From assembly GCF_900105475.1 (NCBI RefSeq), contig NZ_LT629777.1:4154001-4218000 (forward strand): 64,000 nucleotides of DNA, in the 5' to 3' direction. The position numbers and the translations under genes were made by a program. Shown piece after piece: positions 34,416-43,741 of this stretch (the first letter of the stretch is position 1; each line of letters begins with the position of its first letter). The notes beneath the pieces were generated by a model, which saw only the letters and a list, made by a program, of their open reading frames with translations, did no database searches and was not told the origin of the DNA. The DNA is from Pseudomonas asplenii. GTDB lineage: Bacteria > Pseudomonadota > Gammaproteobacteria > Pseudomonadales > Pseudomonadaceae.

Positions 34416-35714
34416 TTAACGGTTGACCTGGGCGGCCGGGATACGCAGGACCAGCGTGGCGCCGAACAGCAGCACCGCGGTGATCAGGTACATGCCGATG
34501 GCGCTGGATCCGGTCAGGGTGGTGATCCAGCCGATCAGGTAGGGCGAACAGAAGCCCGCGAGGTTGGCGAAGCTGTTGATGCCGGCGATACCGGCCGCAG
34601 CCGAGACTCCTCCCAACAGCGTGGTGGGCAACATCCAGAACAGCGAGGAGGCCGAGAGCACGCCTGCCGCAGCCAGGCACAGGCTGAGTACCGAGAGCAG
34701 CAGGTTGCCGCCCATCAGTGCCGCCAGGGTCAGCCCGATGGCGCCGGCGATCATGGGGCATACCAGGTGCCAACGACGTTCCTGATGCTTGTCGCCGCTA
34801 CGCCCCATCAGCAGCATCGCGACGATGGCACAGAGGTAGGGCAGGCTGGTCAGCAGACCGATGTGCAGTGGGTCGGAGACTCCGGCATTGCGCACCAGCG
34901 TCGGCAGCCAGAAGGTAATGGCGTACTGGCCCATGACCACGCAGAAGTAGATGCCCGCCAGCAGCCAGAGGCGGCGGTCACGGAGGAATTCCCGCGCCGA
35001 GGTGTGGGTGACCTTGCGGCTGTTGTCTTCGGCCAGTTCCTTGTTGATCAGGGCCTTTTCGTCATCGCTGAGCCAGGTCGCCTGGTGTACGCCATCCTTC
35101 AGGTAGGTCAGTACCAGCAGGCCGACGATCACGGTCGGAACCGCTTCGATGACGAACATCCATTGCCATCCCGACCAGCCATGCACGCCGGCGAAGTGGT
35201 TCATGATCCAGCCCGAGAGCGGGCCGCCGATCATGCCTGACAAGGGGATGGCGACAAACCACAGGACGGTCATCCTGGCCCGGCGGTAGGAGGGGAACCA
35301 GTAGGTCAGGTACAGCAGCAGGCCCGGTGCCAGGCCCGCTTCGGCGATGCCGAGAAGAAAGCGCAGGGCATAGAACTGCCAGGCGGTTTCGACGAAGGCG
35401 AACAGGGCCGAGATGATGCCCCAGGTGATCATGATCCGGGCGATCCAGCGTCGGGCGCCGACGCGGTGCATGATCAGGTTGCTGGGCACCTCGCACAGAA
35501 AATAGCCAAGAAAGAAGATGCCGGCACCGAGGCCATAGACCGTTTCGCTGAGGGCCAGGTCGTTCATCATCTGCAACTTGGCGAAGCCGACATTGACCCG
35601 GTCCAGGTAGGCGCACAGATAGCAGAGCATGAGAAACGGCATGAGTCGCCATGCGGTCTTGCGATAAGCAGTCGAGCGGGCGGATACGCTCGCTTCCAGA
35701 GAGAGGGTAGTCAT
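34416..35714 (-). CDS. MFS transporter (anion:cation symporter family)
   Basis: A 432-residue, 12-helix permease with ACS features (LCYLCAYLDRVNVGFAKLQM; CEVPSNLIMHRVGARRWIAR; RFLLGIAEAGLAPGLLLYLTYW), as in tartrate, phthalate and sugar-acid importers. It is the second gene of the SDR-MFS-transketolase operon and probably brings in the substrate processed by its neighbours. Confidence 0.86.
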   Translation of the reverse strand: MTTLSLEASVSARSTAYRKTAWRLMPFLMLCYLCAYLDRVNVGFAKLQMMNDLALSETVYGLGAGIFFLGYFLCEVPSNLIMHRVGARRWIARIMITWGIISALFAFVETAWQFYALRFLLGIAEAGLAPGLLLYLTYWFPSYRRARMTVLWFVAIPLSGMIGGPLSGWIMNHFAGVHGWSGWQWMFVIEAVPTVIVGLLVLTYLKDGVHQATWLSDDEKALINKELAEDNSRKVTHTSAREFLRDRRLWLLAGIYFCVVMGQYAITFWLPTLVRNAGVSDPLHIGLLTSLPYLCAIVAMLLMGRSGDKHQERRWHLVCPMIAGAIGLTLAALMGGNLLLSVLSLCLAAAGVLSASSLFWMLPTTLLGGVSAAAGIAGINSFANLAGFCSPYLIGWITTLTGSSAIGMYLITAVLLFGATLVLRIPAAQVNR

Positions 35715-35800
35715 GATTGTCTGATCTCTTATTGTTATGAGCAGCTCAGGGCTGCTCTCGATTCAGAACAACGCCAGCCGGTGGGCTGGCGTAAGGCGCA

Positions 35801-36550
35801 TCAGTGAATGAGCATGCCGCCGTTCACATCCAGGGTGATACCGGTCAGGTAGGACGACAGGTCGCTCACCAGGAACAGGGCGGCATTGGCCACGTCCCGG
35901 GCTTCGCCCAGACGACCCAGCGGGATGCCGTCAATGATGGCGTGGCGACGCTCGTCCTGCATCAGGCCGCCCGTGATGTCGGTGTGAATCAGTCCCGGGG
36001 CGATCGAGTTGACCCGCACGTTGTGTGGCCCCAGTTCCCGTGCCATGGCTTTTGCCAGGCCCAGCACGCCGGCTTTCGCGGCACTGTAGTGAGGCCCGCC
36101 GAAGATGCCGCCGCCACGTTGCGCCGATACCGACGACATGCAGACGATACTGCCGAAACCCTGTTCGCGCATCAGCGGAATGACCGCCTGAGACATCAGC
36201 AGGGTACCGCGCAGGCTGACATCCAGAACCTTGTCGTAGTCACTGTGCCTGATGTCCATGATCTTCAGGGGCTGGGTGATGCCGGCGTTGTTGACCAGGC
36301 CGTCGATGCGGCCATAGTGCTCGATGGCGCGTTGCACGGCGATGTTGACCTGCACTTCGTCAGCGACGTTGGCGGCCAGTCCGAGATGGCCTTCGCCGAG
36401 TTCCGCCGCGGCGTTACGGGCTGCGGTTTCGTCCAGGTCGAGGATGACGACGCGGGCGCCTTGAGCGGCGAAGATGCCGGCGGTGGCCCGTCCGATACCG
36501 CGGGCAGAGGCGGCGCCGGTGATTATGATGACTTTGTCTTGCAGCAGCAT
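35801..36550 (-). CDS. Short-chain dehydrogenase/reductase
   Basis: A 249-residue classical SDR: cofactor motif TGAASARGIGRA (with an insertion relative to TGxxxGIG), NNAG, catalytic Ser in CMSSVSAQRGGG, and YSAAK. It oxidises or reduces a polyol or keto-sugar with NAD(P). First gene of the operon; with the split transketolase it may make the ketose that is then cleaved. Confidence 0.88.
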   Translation of the reverse strand: MLLQDKVIIITGAASARGIGRATAGIFAAQGARVVILDLDETAARNAAAELGEGHLGLAANVADEVQVNIAVQRAIEHYGRIDGLVNNAGITQPLKIMDIRHSDYDKVLDVSLRGTLLMSQAVIPLMREQGFGSIVCMSSVSAQRGGGIFGGPHYSAAKAGVLGLAKAMARELGPHNVRVNSIAPGLIHTDITGGLMQDERRHAIIDGIPLGRLGEARDVANAALFLVSDLSSYLTGITLDVNGGMLIH

Positions 36551-36733
36551 GAGGAAAACCTCTGATTGTTTTTATGGATTCGATGCTGGAGATCGATGGG
36601 CGCAGCTTGGTCCTCGGCACAAACGTGAGCAATAACGTAAAAATCATTGAGTGCTGAAAAAAATTCAGTACTCGCCAGCTATTCGGGTTAGTGATTGAAT
36701 GAAAAACATCACTCACCACCCGGACTGACTGGT

Positions 36734-37651
36734 ATGCGTTCTTTCGACGATACAGCGCCGGCCTTGCCACCCCTGAGGGCTATTCAGGCCTTCGAGCAAG
36801 CCGCCCGTTTCGGCAACGTCGCCCGCGCGGCAGAGGTCCTGGATATCACCCCGTCTGCGGTCAGCCATCAATTGGCCAAGCTGGAGGCAATGATTGGTCG
36901 CCAACTGTTCGTGCGGGGCGCGCGGGGCGTCACTCTGACACCGGTCGGCGAACAGTATCTGAAGGAAGTCTCCGGCCTCTTGCACAGCCTGGCCGTGGCG
37001 ACCGAACGGGCCGGTAGCGATGTCAGCCTGGACTGTCTGCGCCTGCATTCCGCGCCAAGTTTCGGGTTGCTCTGGTTGATGCCGCGGCTGGAGGCTTTCC
37101 GCGATGAGCACCCGGACATCCAGATCAGTCTGTCGTGCTCCTACGAGTCATTGCATTTCAGCCGTGACAAGATTGACGTGGACATTCGCCATGGTGACCC
37201 CAACTGGCCGAGTTACGAAGTGCGCACCGTGCGCAATGAGACCTTTGAAGTGCTGGCGGCACCCAAGCTGCTGGCGCGATATCCTGTCAGTCATGCCATG
37301 GATCTGTTGGATCGCGAGTTGATCCTCTCGGAGGCCACGCTGCTCAGATGGCCGGCGTGGTTTGCCCAGCACGGCCTGGCACGCCCGGAAAAGCCCTACG
37401 CCTTGAGTTTCGACCGTTCCTATATGACCCTGGAGGCCGCCAGCCACGGCCTGGGCTTTGCGCTGGAAAGCGCTTTGCTTGCGCAGAAATACCTCGACTC
37501 CGGCGAGTTGGTGAAAGTCTCACCCGAGTCGTTGAGTGCGCCGGTGGCGGCCCATCATCTGGTGTTCCCGAAAGCCCACTCGAACTTTTCCCGGGTCCGC
37601 CGTTTCCTGCAGTGGATGGAAAAAGAGCTGGGGCATGGGTTCGATTTTTAA
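36734..37651 (+). CDS. LysR-family regulator (GcvA-like), probable regulator of the SDR-transketolase operon
   Basis: A 305-residue protein with an N-terminal HTH (LPPLRAIQAFEQAARFGNVARAAEVLDITPSAVSHQL) and an effector domain of GcvA/AmpR type. It is divergent from the SDR operon, 183 bp apart. ATG 36734 is used; an upstream TTG (36695) would add 13 residues but has no ribosome site. Confidence 0.85.
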   Translation: MRSFDDTAPALPPLRAIQAFEQAARFGNVARAAEVLDITPSAVSHQLAKLEAMIGRQLFVRGARGVTLTPVGEQYLKEVSGLLHSLAVATERAGSDVSLDCLRLHSAPSFGLLWLMPRLEAFRDEHPDIQISLSCSYESLHFSRDKIDVDIRHGDPNWPSYEVRTVRNETFEVLAAPKLLARYPVSHAMDLLDRELILSEATLLRWPAWFAQHGLARPEKPYALSFDRSYMTLEAASHGLGFALESALLAQKYLDSGELVKVSPESLSAPVAAHHLVFPKAHSNFSRVRRFLQWMEKELGHGFDF

Positions 37652-37678
37652 CGCCGAGGATCGACGGGGGCGGGTCGG

Positions 37679-38866
37679 TCAGTGCCCGCCTTTCATCCGC
37701 CGTGCTACCAGGTAGAGACCCAGGCCGACCAGCGCCGTGGCCGCGCCGATGTAGCCGGTACTGGTCCAGCCAAGGCCGGCGGTGATCGCCATGCCGCCCA
37801 ACCACGGGCCCAGTGCGTTGGCCAGGTTGAACGCCGCGTGGTTCGACGCGGCAGCCAGGCTTGGTGCCTCATGGGCAATGTCCATCAGGCGGATCTGCAG
37901 CGGCGCGGCCAGCGCGACCATGCTGCCAACCAGGCTGACGCCGAGCAGGATCGACCACAGCGAGTGGGCGGCGAATGTGAAAAACAGCAGCACGAGGATG
38001 GACCACACCAGTATCAGTCCGACTGCGCGGAACTGCAGGCGGTCGAACAGCTTGCCGCCGGCGATGTTGCCGATGATGCCGCCGACCCCGAAGGCCGCCA
38101 GACCAAAGGGAATCCATTGCGGTGAAACCTGGGTCACCTCGAGCATGGTCGGTGCCAGGTAGCTGAACACGCAGAACATCCCGGCGAAACCGATCGATGC
38201 GATGGCCAGCGCCATCCACACCTGCGGCAGGCGAAAGGCCTGGAGTTCCTTGCGCGGATCGCTTCGCACTTCGTCGTGCGGTTGCGGCACGAAGCGCCAG
38301 ACCAACCCGATGGTGCACAACGCGATTGCGCCCACCAGAACGAACGCCGAACGCCAGCCGAATAATTGCCCGAGGAAGGTGGCAACCGGGTTGCCCAGCA
38401 GCATTGCCAAGGTCAGGCCCATCATCACCCGTGCCACGGCACCCGCCCGCTGGTTGCTCGCCACCATGCTTGAGGCCACCACGGCGGCGATGCCGAAGTA
38501 GGCGCCATGGGGCAGGCCACTGATGAAGCGGAACACGACCAGGCCGCCGAACGAGGGGGCAAACGCCGTGGCCAGGTTGCCAAGGGCATAGAGCGCCATC
38601 AGCAGGAGCAGCATGTGCTTGCGCAGCAGCTTGGCGCCAAGAATCGCCAGGGTCGGCGCACCGACCATCACGCCCAGGGCGTAGGCGCTGATCGCGTGGC
38701 CGACCTGGGGCTCGCTCAAGTGCAGGTTGTGGGCGATATCCGGCATCAACCCCATGATGGCGAATTCGCCGGTGCCAATGGCGAAACTCCCCAACGCCAT
38801 GGCGGCTTCCATTTTGGCAACCGTGCTTTTTGAGGGGGTAGGCGATGGCGTGTGATGAACAGACAT
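37679..38866 (-). CDS. MFS transporter (YdhP/AraJ-like, DHA1)
   Basis: A 395-residue, 12-helix protein with MALGSFAIGTGEFAIMGLMPDIAHNL in TM1 and RFISGLPHGAYFGIAAVVASSM in TM4, diagnostic for the YdhP/AraJ branch of drug and sugar exporters. ATG 38866 aligns with the family start. It is convergent with the LysR gene, 27 nt apart, and has no operon partner. Confidence 0.85.
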   Translation of the reverse strand: MSVHHTPSPTPSKSTVAKMEAAMALGSFAIGTGEFAIMGLMPDIAHNLHLSEPQVGHAISAYALGVMVGAPTLAILGAKLLRKHMLLLLMALYALGNLATAFAPSFGGLVVFRFISGLPHGAYFGIAAVVASSMVASNQRAGAVARVMMGLTLAMLLGNPVATFLGQLFGWRSAFVLVGAIALCTIGLVWRFVPQPHDEVRSDPRKELQAFRLPQVWMALAIASIGFAGMFCVFSYLAPTMLEVTQVSPQWIPFGLAAFGVGGIIGNIAGGKLFDRLQFRAVGLILVWSILVLLFFTFAAHSLWSILLGVSLVGSMVALAAPLQIRLMDIAHEAPSLAAASNHAAFNLANALGPWLGGMAITAGLGWTSTGYIGAATALVGLGLYLVARRMKGGH

Positions 38867-39060
38867 CCGGATCCTTATCGAAATACGCTGAAACGTTAAA
38901 GGTCCGATCTTAGACAATTGATGGCCGGGGCGTCGAGAATTGATGCCGGGCTCGCCGCGTCGACTTCATCGGGTATGTCTCGGGTAAAATGGATCATGTC
39001 TCCTGCCACCCGAGGTCATTGCACTGCTGTCCGCACGAAGCAGACAGAACCGTCTACTGT

Positions 39061-39636
39061 TCAGATCAGCTGTTCATACTCTGAAAGAAGCTCGACGCTT
39101 TGAGCAAGACCTTGGGCCAGTAGTTGTTCCAGTAGCTCTCGGGCGCTATAGGGTGGATTTTTCAGTGATGCACGTTGTGCTTGAACCGCTTCGAGTACGG
39201 CGGCCCGGTCGAGGTCGAAGAGGTCTGCAATGAAGTCGTCTGGATGCACCGCTTCTATATCAAACGGCTGTAGCGTATCGGGTGGAAAGTCCTTCAGGTT
39301 GAAGGTCACGATGACGGAGGCGCTGCATTTGATTGCCGCTGCCAAGATGTGGCGATCGTCTGGATCTGGGAGAGTCAGGCCCGTGTATAGGGAAGCGTAT
39401 CCCGTTACCAGAGCATCGGGTATGGCCCTATCCATTGCCATGGATGTGCGATCAAGTTGAGTTTGGGTGAGATCCGGACGGTTGATCAGAAGGTTGCGTT
39501 TCCACTCGTCATGAATCTGGACGGTCCAGCGTGCTCGATAAATACCCGTTAACGCCAGGTGCATGAGCAGGTCACGTAATGGCGCTGGGTAGAGGACATT
39601 GGCGTCATACACCGCAGTGAACGGTGAATGCCTCAT
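39061..39636 (-). CDS. PIN-domain toxin of a type II toxin-antitoxin pair
   Basis: A 191-residue PIN-like nuclease. Acidic residues sit at the expected places (VYDANVLYPAPLRDLLM; HDEWKRNLL; PDPDDRHILAAAI; VTFNLKDFP), forming the Mg-dependent RNase centre. It is longer than VapC because of a C-terminal helical extension. The start overlaps the antitoxin stop by 4 nt (ATGA). It probably cleaves RNA when the labile partner is lost. Confidence 0.83.
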   Translation of the reverse strand: MRHSPFTAVYDANVLYPAPLRDLLMHLALTGIYRARWTVQIHDEWKRNLLINRPDLTQTQLDRTSMAMDRAIPDALVTGYASLYTGLTLPDPDDRHILAAAIKCSASVIVTFNLKDFPPDTLQPFDIEAVHPDDFIADLFDLDRAAVLEAVQAQRASLKNPPYSARELLEQLLAQGLAQSVELLSEYEQLI

Positions 39637-40100
39637 TCGTACCCCATCTTCAGTTCCTGAGCTTGTGTCGCCAATTCATCCATCGCCTGGCGGCTTTCAG
39701 CGGTTCTACGTTGCTTGTAATCCATGAGGTCGGCGAATTTTACCCGGCGATGGCGGCCGACCTTGGTGTGTGGGATGACATTCTCATCCAGCAGCTTGAC
39801 CAGATGCGGCCGTGAGACATTCAGCAAGTCCGCTCCTTCCTGGGTGGTCAGTTCCGCATGGATCGGAACGACTTTTACGGCGTTTCCCATCGACAGTTCA
39901 CTCAGGATCTCGTCCAGTAGGCGCAAGGCCGAGACCGGTAGCTGGATGGTGTGTGGCTGGTGCTGGTCGTCCAGTATCTCAATGCGTTGTGTATCCAGTT
40001 TGGTCGACAGGAACGCGGCGAGCTGGCGACGTGATTCTACGGCTGCGGCAATCTCCCTTTCGTCGGGGAGCATGGTGGCGTTTAGGTCTGTGGTGGTCAT
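39633..40100 (-). CDS. HTH (excisionase/MerR-like) antitoxin partner of the PIN toxin
   Basis: A 155-residue protein with a C-terminal DNA-binding domain (LTTQEGADLLNVSRPHLVKLLDEN..HTKVGRHRRVKFADL) of the excisionase HTH_17 type and an N-terminal helical part that probably binds the toxin. ATG 40100 is preferred; triple 9-mers 57-90 bp upstream look like its operator. The antitoxin-first order with coupled translation is typical of type II systems. Confidence 0.82.
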   Translation of the reverse strand: MTTTDLNATMLPDEREIAAAVESRRQLAAFLSTKLDTQRIEILDDQHQPHTIQLPVSALRLLDEILSELSMGNAVKVVPIHAELTTQEGADLLNVSRPHLVKLLDENVIPHTKVGRHRRVKFADLMDYKQRRTAESRQAMDELATQAQELKMGYE

Positions 40101-40156
40101 GGATGTCTCCAAAAGCTTTTGCATTTACGCAGGTGCGTCGGGTCTATATCGGCTTT

Positions 40157-40190
40157 TAAACGAAATAAACGAAAATCGCAATAAACGAAA
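40157..40190. promoter_or_regulatory. Three direct repeats of TAAACGAAA upstream of the toxin-antitoxin operon
   Basis: Copies at 40157-40165, 40166-40174 and 40182-40190; the first two touch and the third follows after 7 bp. Placement 57-90 bp before the antitoxin start suits an autoregulatory operator for the HTH antitoxin. Confidence 0.6.
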
Positions 40191-40424
40191 TGGCCAGTCA
40201 TGGAGCAGAAACTGTCACGGTTGCCGATCAACGATGTGTAGAGACGATTCGAAGACTAGTCGTCAGCATTGGACGGCAACAAGCACTTGGAGTGCTTCAG
40301 GACATTTCAGTTGATGGAAAGAGAGTTCTCCTGCTGATCGCGATGATCTTCACTTGCGCAGTCTCGCCAAAGCAGGCCGAGCTGCGGGTGGTGCACAGCT
40401 CGGGGGACGGCAGCGCCTGGCGGA
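40191..40424. other. Gap between toxin-antitoxin operon and hydrolase, possible remnant
   Basis: No gene I can defend. An open plus-strand frame of 84 codons from ATG 40190 runs into the 3' end of the hydrolase gene. It has no ribosome site and matches no family I know; it may be decayed sequence left by insertion of the toxin-antitoxin pair. Confidence 0.3.
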
Positions 40425-41279
40425 TCATCCTCGCCAGGTCTTGAGGAAGTTCAGCAGCAGTTCATTGACCTTTTCCGGTTGCTCCTCCTGCGGCAGATGC
40501 CCGCATTGCTCGATGGGGAACGCTTGCAGGTCGTCGGCCATCTCTGCCCACACGCTCGCCATGTCGAAGAGTTTTCCGACCGCGTGGAAGTCGTTGCCCC
40601 ATAGCGACATCACCGGGCAGGCGATCTTCACCTCGGCGTCTTCGAGGTCCTGGGCGACATCTTCGGCATTGGCCCGGTAGTCGGCCATCGCCCCGCGTAC
40701 CGCGCCCGGGGCCTGATACGCACGGACGTAGGTATCGAACGCTTCGCCGCTGATGGTGGAAGGGTCGTAGGTCCAGTCCGAGAAGAAATGCCGCAGCCAG
40801 ATATGTTCGCGGCCGGCGATCAGGGCTTCCGGTAGATCCGGTACCAGGTGGAACAGGAAGAACCAGTAGGCCTTGGCAATGGACGCGTTGAGGTCGCGGG
40901 CGACGATGCGGGTCGGCACGTTATCCATCACCACCAGGCGGTCCACCAACTCCGGGTAGTCCTTGGCGAAGCGGGTGGCGACGCGTGCGCCACGGTCGTG
41001 GCCGACCAACGCGACCTTCTCGATACCCAGTTCGCGCATCAGTTCGCGGATGTCGCGGGCCATATTGCGTTTGTCGTAGCCGGATGCGGGCTTGTCCGTT
41101 TCGCCGTAGCCGCGCAGGTCGGGCGCAATCACCCGGAAATGCCTGGACAGCACCGGGATCTGGTAACGCCAGGCAAAGTTTGTCTCCGGGAACCCATGCA
41201 GCAGGATGACCGGGGCGCCTTCACCTTCCTCGATCACGAACTGACGGATGCCGTTGGCATTCACGGTATAGCTTTTCAT
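40425..41279 (-). CDS. Alpha/beta hydrolase, haloacetate dehalogenase/epoxide hydrolase-like
   Basis: A 284-residue alpha/beta-fold enzyme with oxyanion motif HGFPE, nucleophile elbow GHDRGARVA (catalytic Asp) and a C-terminal catalytic His (QCGHLPQEEQPE). An Asp nucleophile is typical of haloacetate dehalogenases and epoxide hydrolases, and APDLRGYGETDKP and AYWFFLFHLVPDLPE resemble fluoroacetate dehalogenases. Substrate assignment needs biochemistry. It is encoded 25 nt downstream of the MBL enzyme gene, probably one operon. Confidence 0.8.
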   Translation of the reverse strand: MKSYTVNANGIRQFVIEEGEGAPVILLHGFPETNFAWRYQIPVLSRHFRVIAPDLRGYGETDKPASGYDKRNMARDIRELMRELGIEKVALVGHDRGARVATRFAKDYPELVDRLVVMDNVPTRIVARDLNASIAKAYWFFLFHLVPDLPEALIAGREHIWLRHFFSDWTYDPSTISGEAFDTYVRAYQAPGAVRGAMADYRANAEDVAQDLEDAEVKIACPVMSLWGNDFHAVGKLFDMASVWAEMADDLQAFPIEQCGHLPQEEQPEKVNELLLNFLKTWRG

Positions 41280-41304
41280 GTTTCATCTGCCTTGGAGGAA
41301 GGGG

Positions 41305-42300
41305 TTATTTCAGCAACGGGACGTCGGCTGCACGGGTGTAGGGGCCATACAGTGCCGGTACCCAGGTGAAATGCCGGGCGCTCTGCGTGACATGGCCGAT
41401 ACCGGGGAAGGGCAGGTGGGCCGCCGCCAGCCATTCACCGTCAGCCGCCAATTGCGAGAATTCGTCCTCTCGCGCCTTGATCGCCTTTTTCGGGTCGACG
41501 TCGAAGCGGATGGCGACCTCGGGATGATCGAACTGCACGGCCGCGTTGTGGATCAGGTCGCCGATGAAGCTGATTGCCGAACCGTTCGAGGCGAAGCGAT
41601 AGATCGTGCTGCCCGGGGTGTGGCCGCTGGCGTAAGCCGTTTGTACTTCCGCAATCGGCGATGCCGGCGGGGTGAAGGTCTTGAGTCGACCGCTGTCCTT
41701 GTACGGCGCCAGGGAATGTTGGGCGATGTCGAAATATTCCTTGGCATTGTCCGGTGCGTTGGCTTTTCGCTGCGGGTCCAGCCAGAAGTCGGCCTCGGCC
41801 TGGGCCACATAGACCGTCGCGTTGGGGAACAACGCCTTGCCCGTGGCATCGACGAGCCCACAGACGTGGTCCAGGTGCAGGTGTGTCAGGAAAATCGTGT
41901 CGACCTGTTCCGGCTGGTAGCCGGAGGCCTGAATATTCGGCACCAGTTGCCCGGCGGTTTGCGGCACGCAGTGCCCAGCCCCGCTATCGATCATCACCAG
42001 ATGCTTGCCGGTGTTGATCAGGTAGGCGTTGAAGGTGGTGGGCATCCGGTCCGGCCCGATCGCCTGGCGTTTCAGCAGACCACGGACCTTTTCGGGCGAC
42101 AGCCCCTTGAGCAGTTCAGGGGAAAGGTCGTTGTAACCGTCAAAGAGGGCGGTGACTTCGTAGTCGCCGACGGCCTGGCGAAAGTAGCCGGGGACTTGCT
42201 GGCGCACCTGCTCGGGAGCTTGCGCCATGGCCTGGTTGATGAGGGTCAGACTGGCCAGTCCGAGGATGCCTGCGAGATTTTTCAGGGGGGAACGTTTCAT
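41305..42300 (-). CDS. Exported MBL-fold metallo-hydrolase
   Basis: A 331-residue protein with a signal peptide (AGILGLASLTLINQAMAQA) and the metallo-beta-lactamase signature THLHLDHVCG, later ASGHTPGST and FIGDLIHN supplying zinc ligands. The AiiA/quorum-quenching-like branch includes lactonases and other hydrolases acting in the periplasm. No beta-lactam link is implied. It shares an operon with the downstream alpha/beta hydrolase. Confidence 0.83.
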   Translation of the reverse strand: MKRSPLKNLAGILGLASLTLINQAMAQAPEQVRQQVPGYFRQAVGDYEVTALFDGYNDLSPELLKGLSPEKVRGLLKRQAIGPDRMPTTFNAYLINTGKHLVMIDSGAGHCVPQTAGQLVPNIQASGYQPEQVDTIFLTHLHLDHVCGLVDATGKALFPNATVYVAQAEADFWLDPQRKANAPDNAKEYFDIAQHSLAPYKDSGRLKTFTPPASPIAEVQTAYASGHTPGSTIYRFASNGSAISFIGDLIHNAAVQFDHPEVAIRFDVDPKKAIKAREDEFSQLAADGEWLAAAHLPFPGIGHVTQSARHFTWVPALYGPYTRAADVPLLK

Positions 42301-42340
42301 GGTGATTCATGCCTGTGAGGGTTGAGGTCGAGTGCGGGTT

Positions 42341-42380
42341 ATCCATTCGGCTCGCTGATGACTACCCGAGCCGAACGGAT
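42341..42380. terminator. Stable hairpin between MFS and MBL genes
   Basis: ATCCATTCGGCTCG pairs with CGAGCCGAACGGAT (14 bp, one mismatch) around a 12-nt loop, just past the MFS stop. There is no T tract, so the terminator call is tentative. Confidence 0.4.
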
Positions 42381-42393
42381 GTCGTGAGTCGGT

Positions 42394-43596
42394 TCAATGC
42401 GTGCTGCGGCGGTGCAGGATGGCCTTGAGTTGGACCAGGGTGGCGACGATGGCCAGTGCTGCACCCAGTACCGAGATGCCGAACCAGCCGCTGGTTTTCC
42501 AGACCTGTGTCGCGGCGGCTGCACCCCCGGCGCCACCGAGGAACATCGAGCCCATGAAGATTGTGTTCAGCCGGGCACGGGCTTCAGGCTGGAGCGTGTA
42601 GACGATGTGCTGGTTGGAGACGAGAACGCTCTGCACGGCGAAGTCGAGCAGGATGCAACCGATCACGATGCCGGTGATGGACGTCCACAGGCCAAACAGG
42701 ATCCACGCGGCGAACGTCAGCAGCGTTCCGACGATGATCACCTTGTGCGGGCCGCGACGGTCAGCGATGCGCCCGGCAATGGGCGCGGCCAGGATACCGA
42801 TGGCGCCGACGATGCCGAACAGACCGGCGGCTTGGGCATCCAGACCGAAGCCGGGTTCTTCCAGGCGCAGGGCGAGGACGGTCCAGAAGGTGGTGAAGGC
42901 GGCGAACAGCAAGGCCTGGGTGATCGCCGCGACACGCAACTCTTTGTGGGCGCGCCACAGATGAGCCATCGAATGGATCAGGCGGGTGTAGGAGGTTTGC
43001 GCGGTTGGCAGGCTACGGGGCAATGCCATGGCCATCAGTGTTCCGGCAAATGCGGCCAGTGGTACACCCAGCCAGAACATGGCGCGCCAGCCATAATGCG
43101 CGGCGACGAAGCCGGATAACGTACGGCTGAGCAGGATCCCGCACAGCACGCCCGACATCACCGTGCCCACCACCGCGCCGCGTTTTTCCGGTTTCGCCAG
43201 TTGGGCGGCGAAGGGAACGATCTGTTGCGCGACGGTCGAGGTCATGCCCAGGACAAACGAGGCGATCAGCAGGATCGCCGCCGTGGGGGCCAGGGCGGCG
43301 GCGATCAGGGTCGCGGCCAGTAGCGCGAACTGGGTCATGATCAGGCGACGCCGTTCGATCAGGTCGCCCAGTGGTACCAGGGCGAACAGGCCGATGGCGT
43401 AGCCCAGTTGTGTGGCCGTCGGGACGAGGGCCGTGAGGTCGCCGGGCAGATCGTTCTGCAAAATGCCCAGCATGGGTTGGTTGTAGTAGATGTTCGCTAC
43501 CGCCAGACCGGCCGAGGTGGCCATGGCGAAGGTGAGTCCCGTATTGATCTTGGGCGGGGCGCTGACCTCTGCCTCGAGTACCGTTGTGCTGTTCAT
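42394..43596 (-). CDS. MFS transporter (YnfM-like DHA1)
   Basis: A 400-residue, 12-helix permease (SAGLAVANIYYNQPMLGILQNDL in TM1; GDLIERRRLIMTQFALLAATL after TM2; GTVMSGVLCGILLSRTLSGFVA), the pattern of YnfM-type exporters. It diverges from a LysR gene across 145 bp, the standard regulator-exporter layout. The substrate is unknown. Confidence 0.84.
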   Translation of the reverse strand: MNSTTVLEAEVSAPPKINTGLTFAMATSAGLAVANIYYNQPMLGILQNDLPGDLTALVPTATQLGYAIGLFALVPLGDLIERRRLIMTQFALLAATLIAAALAPTAAILLIASFVLGMTSTVAQQIVPFAAQLAKPEKRGAVVGTVMSGVLCGILLSRTLSGFVAAHYGWRAMFWLGVPLAAFAGTLMAMALPRSLPTAQTSYTRLIHSMAHLWRAHKELRVAAITQALLFAAFTTFWTVLALRLEEPGFGLDAQAAGLFGIVGAIGILAAPIAGRIADRRGPHKVIIVGTLLTFAAWILFGLWTSITGIVIGCILLDFAVQSVLVSNQHIVYTLQPEARARLNTIFMGSMFLGGAGGAAAATQVWKTSGWFGISVLGAALAIVATLVQLKAILHRRSTH

Positions 43597-43741
43597 GATC
43601 TGCCCTTGCGCAATGACCCGTTCCACATGCATCAGAGATTGAGGCAGTGAGGGTACCGCGACGTGTGAGCAAATATGGCGCTATAACCAAAATGAGTGTA
43701 GATATGAAAAGTGTTACGGCAATCTAACGGAAAACGATGCA

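Noticed and set aside
41305..42300. Calling the MBL-fold enzyme an antibiotic-resistance beta-lactamase
   Set aside because: The overall sequence and the THLHLDHVCG context resemble lactonase-like MBL hydrolases, not class B beta-lactamases.
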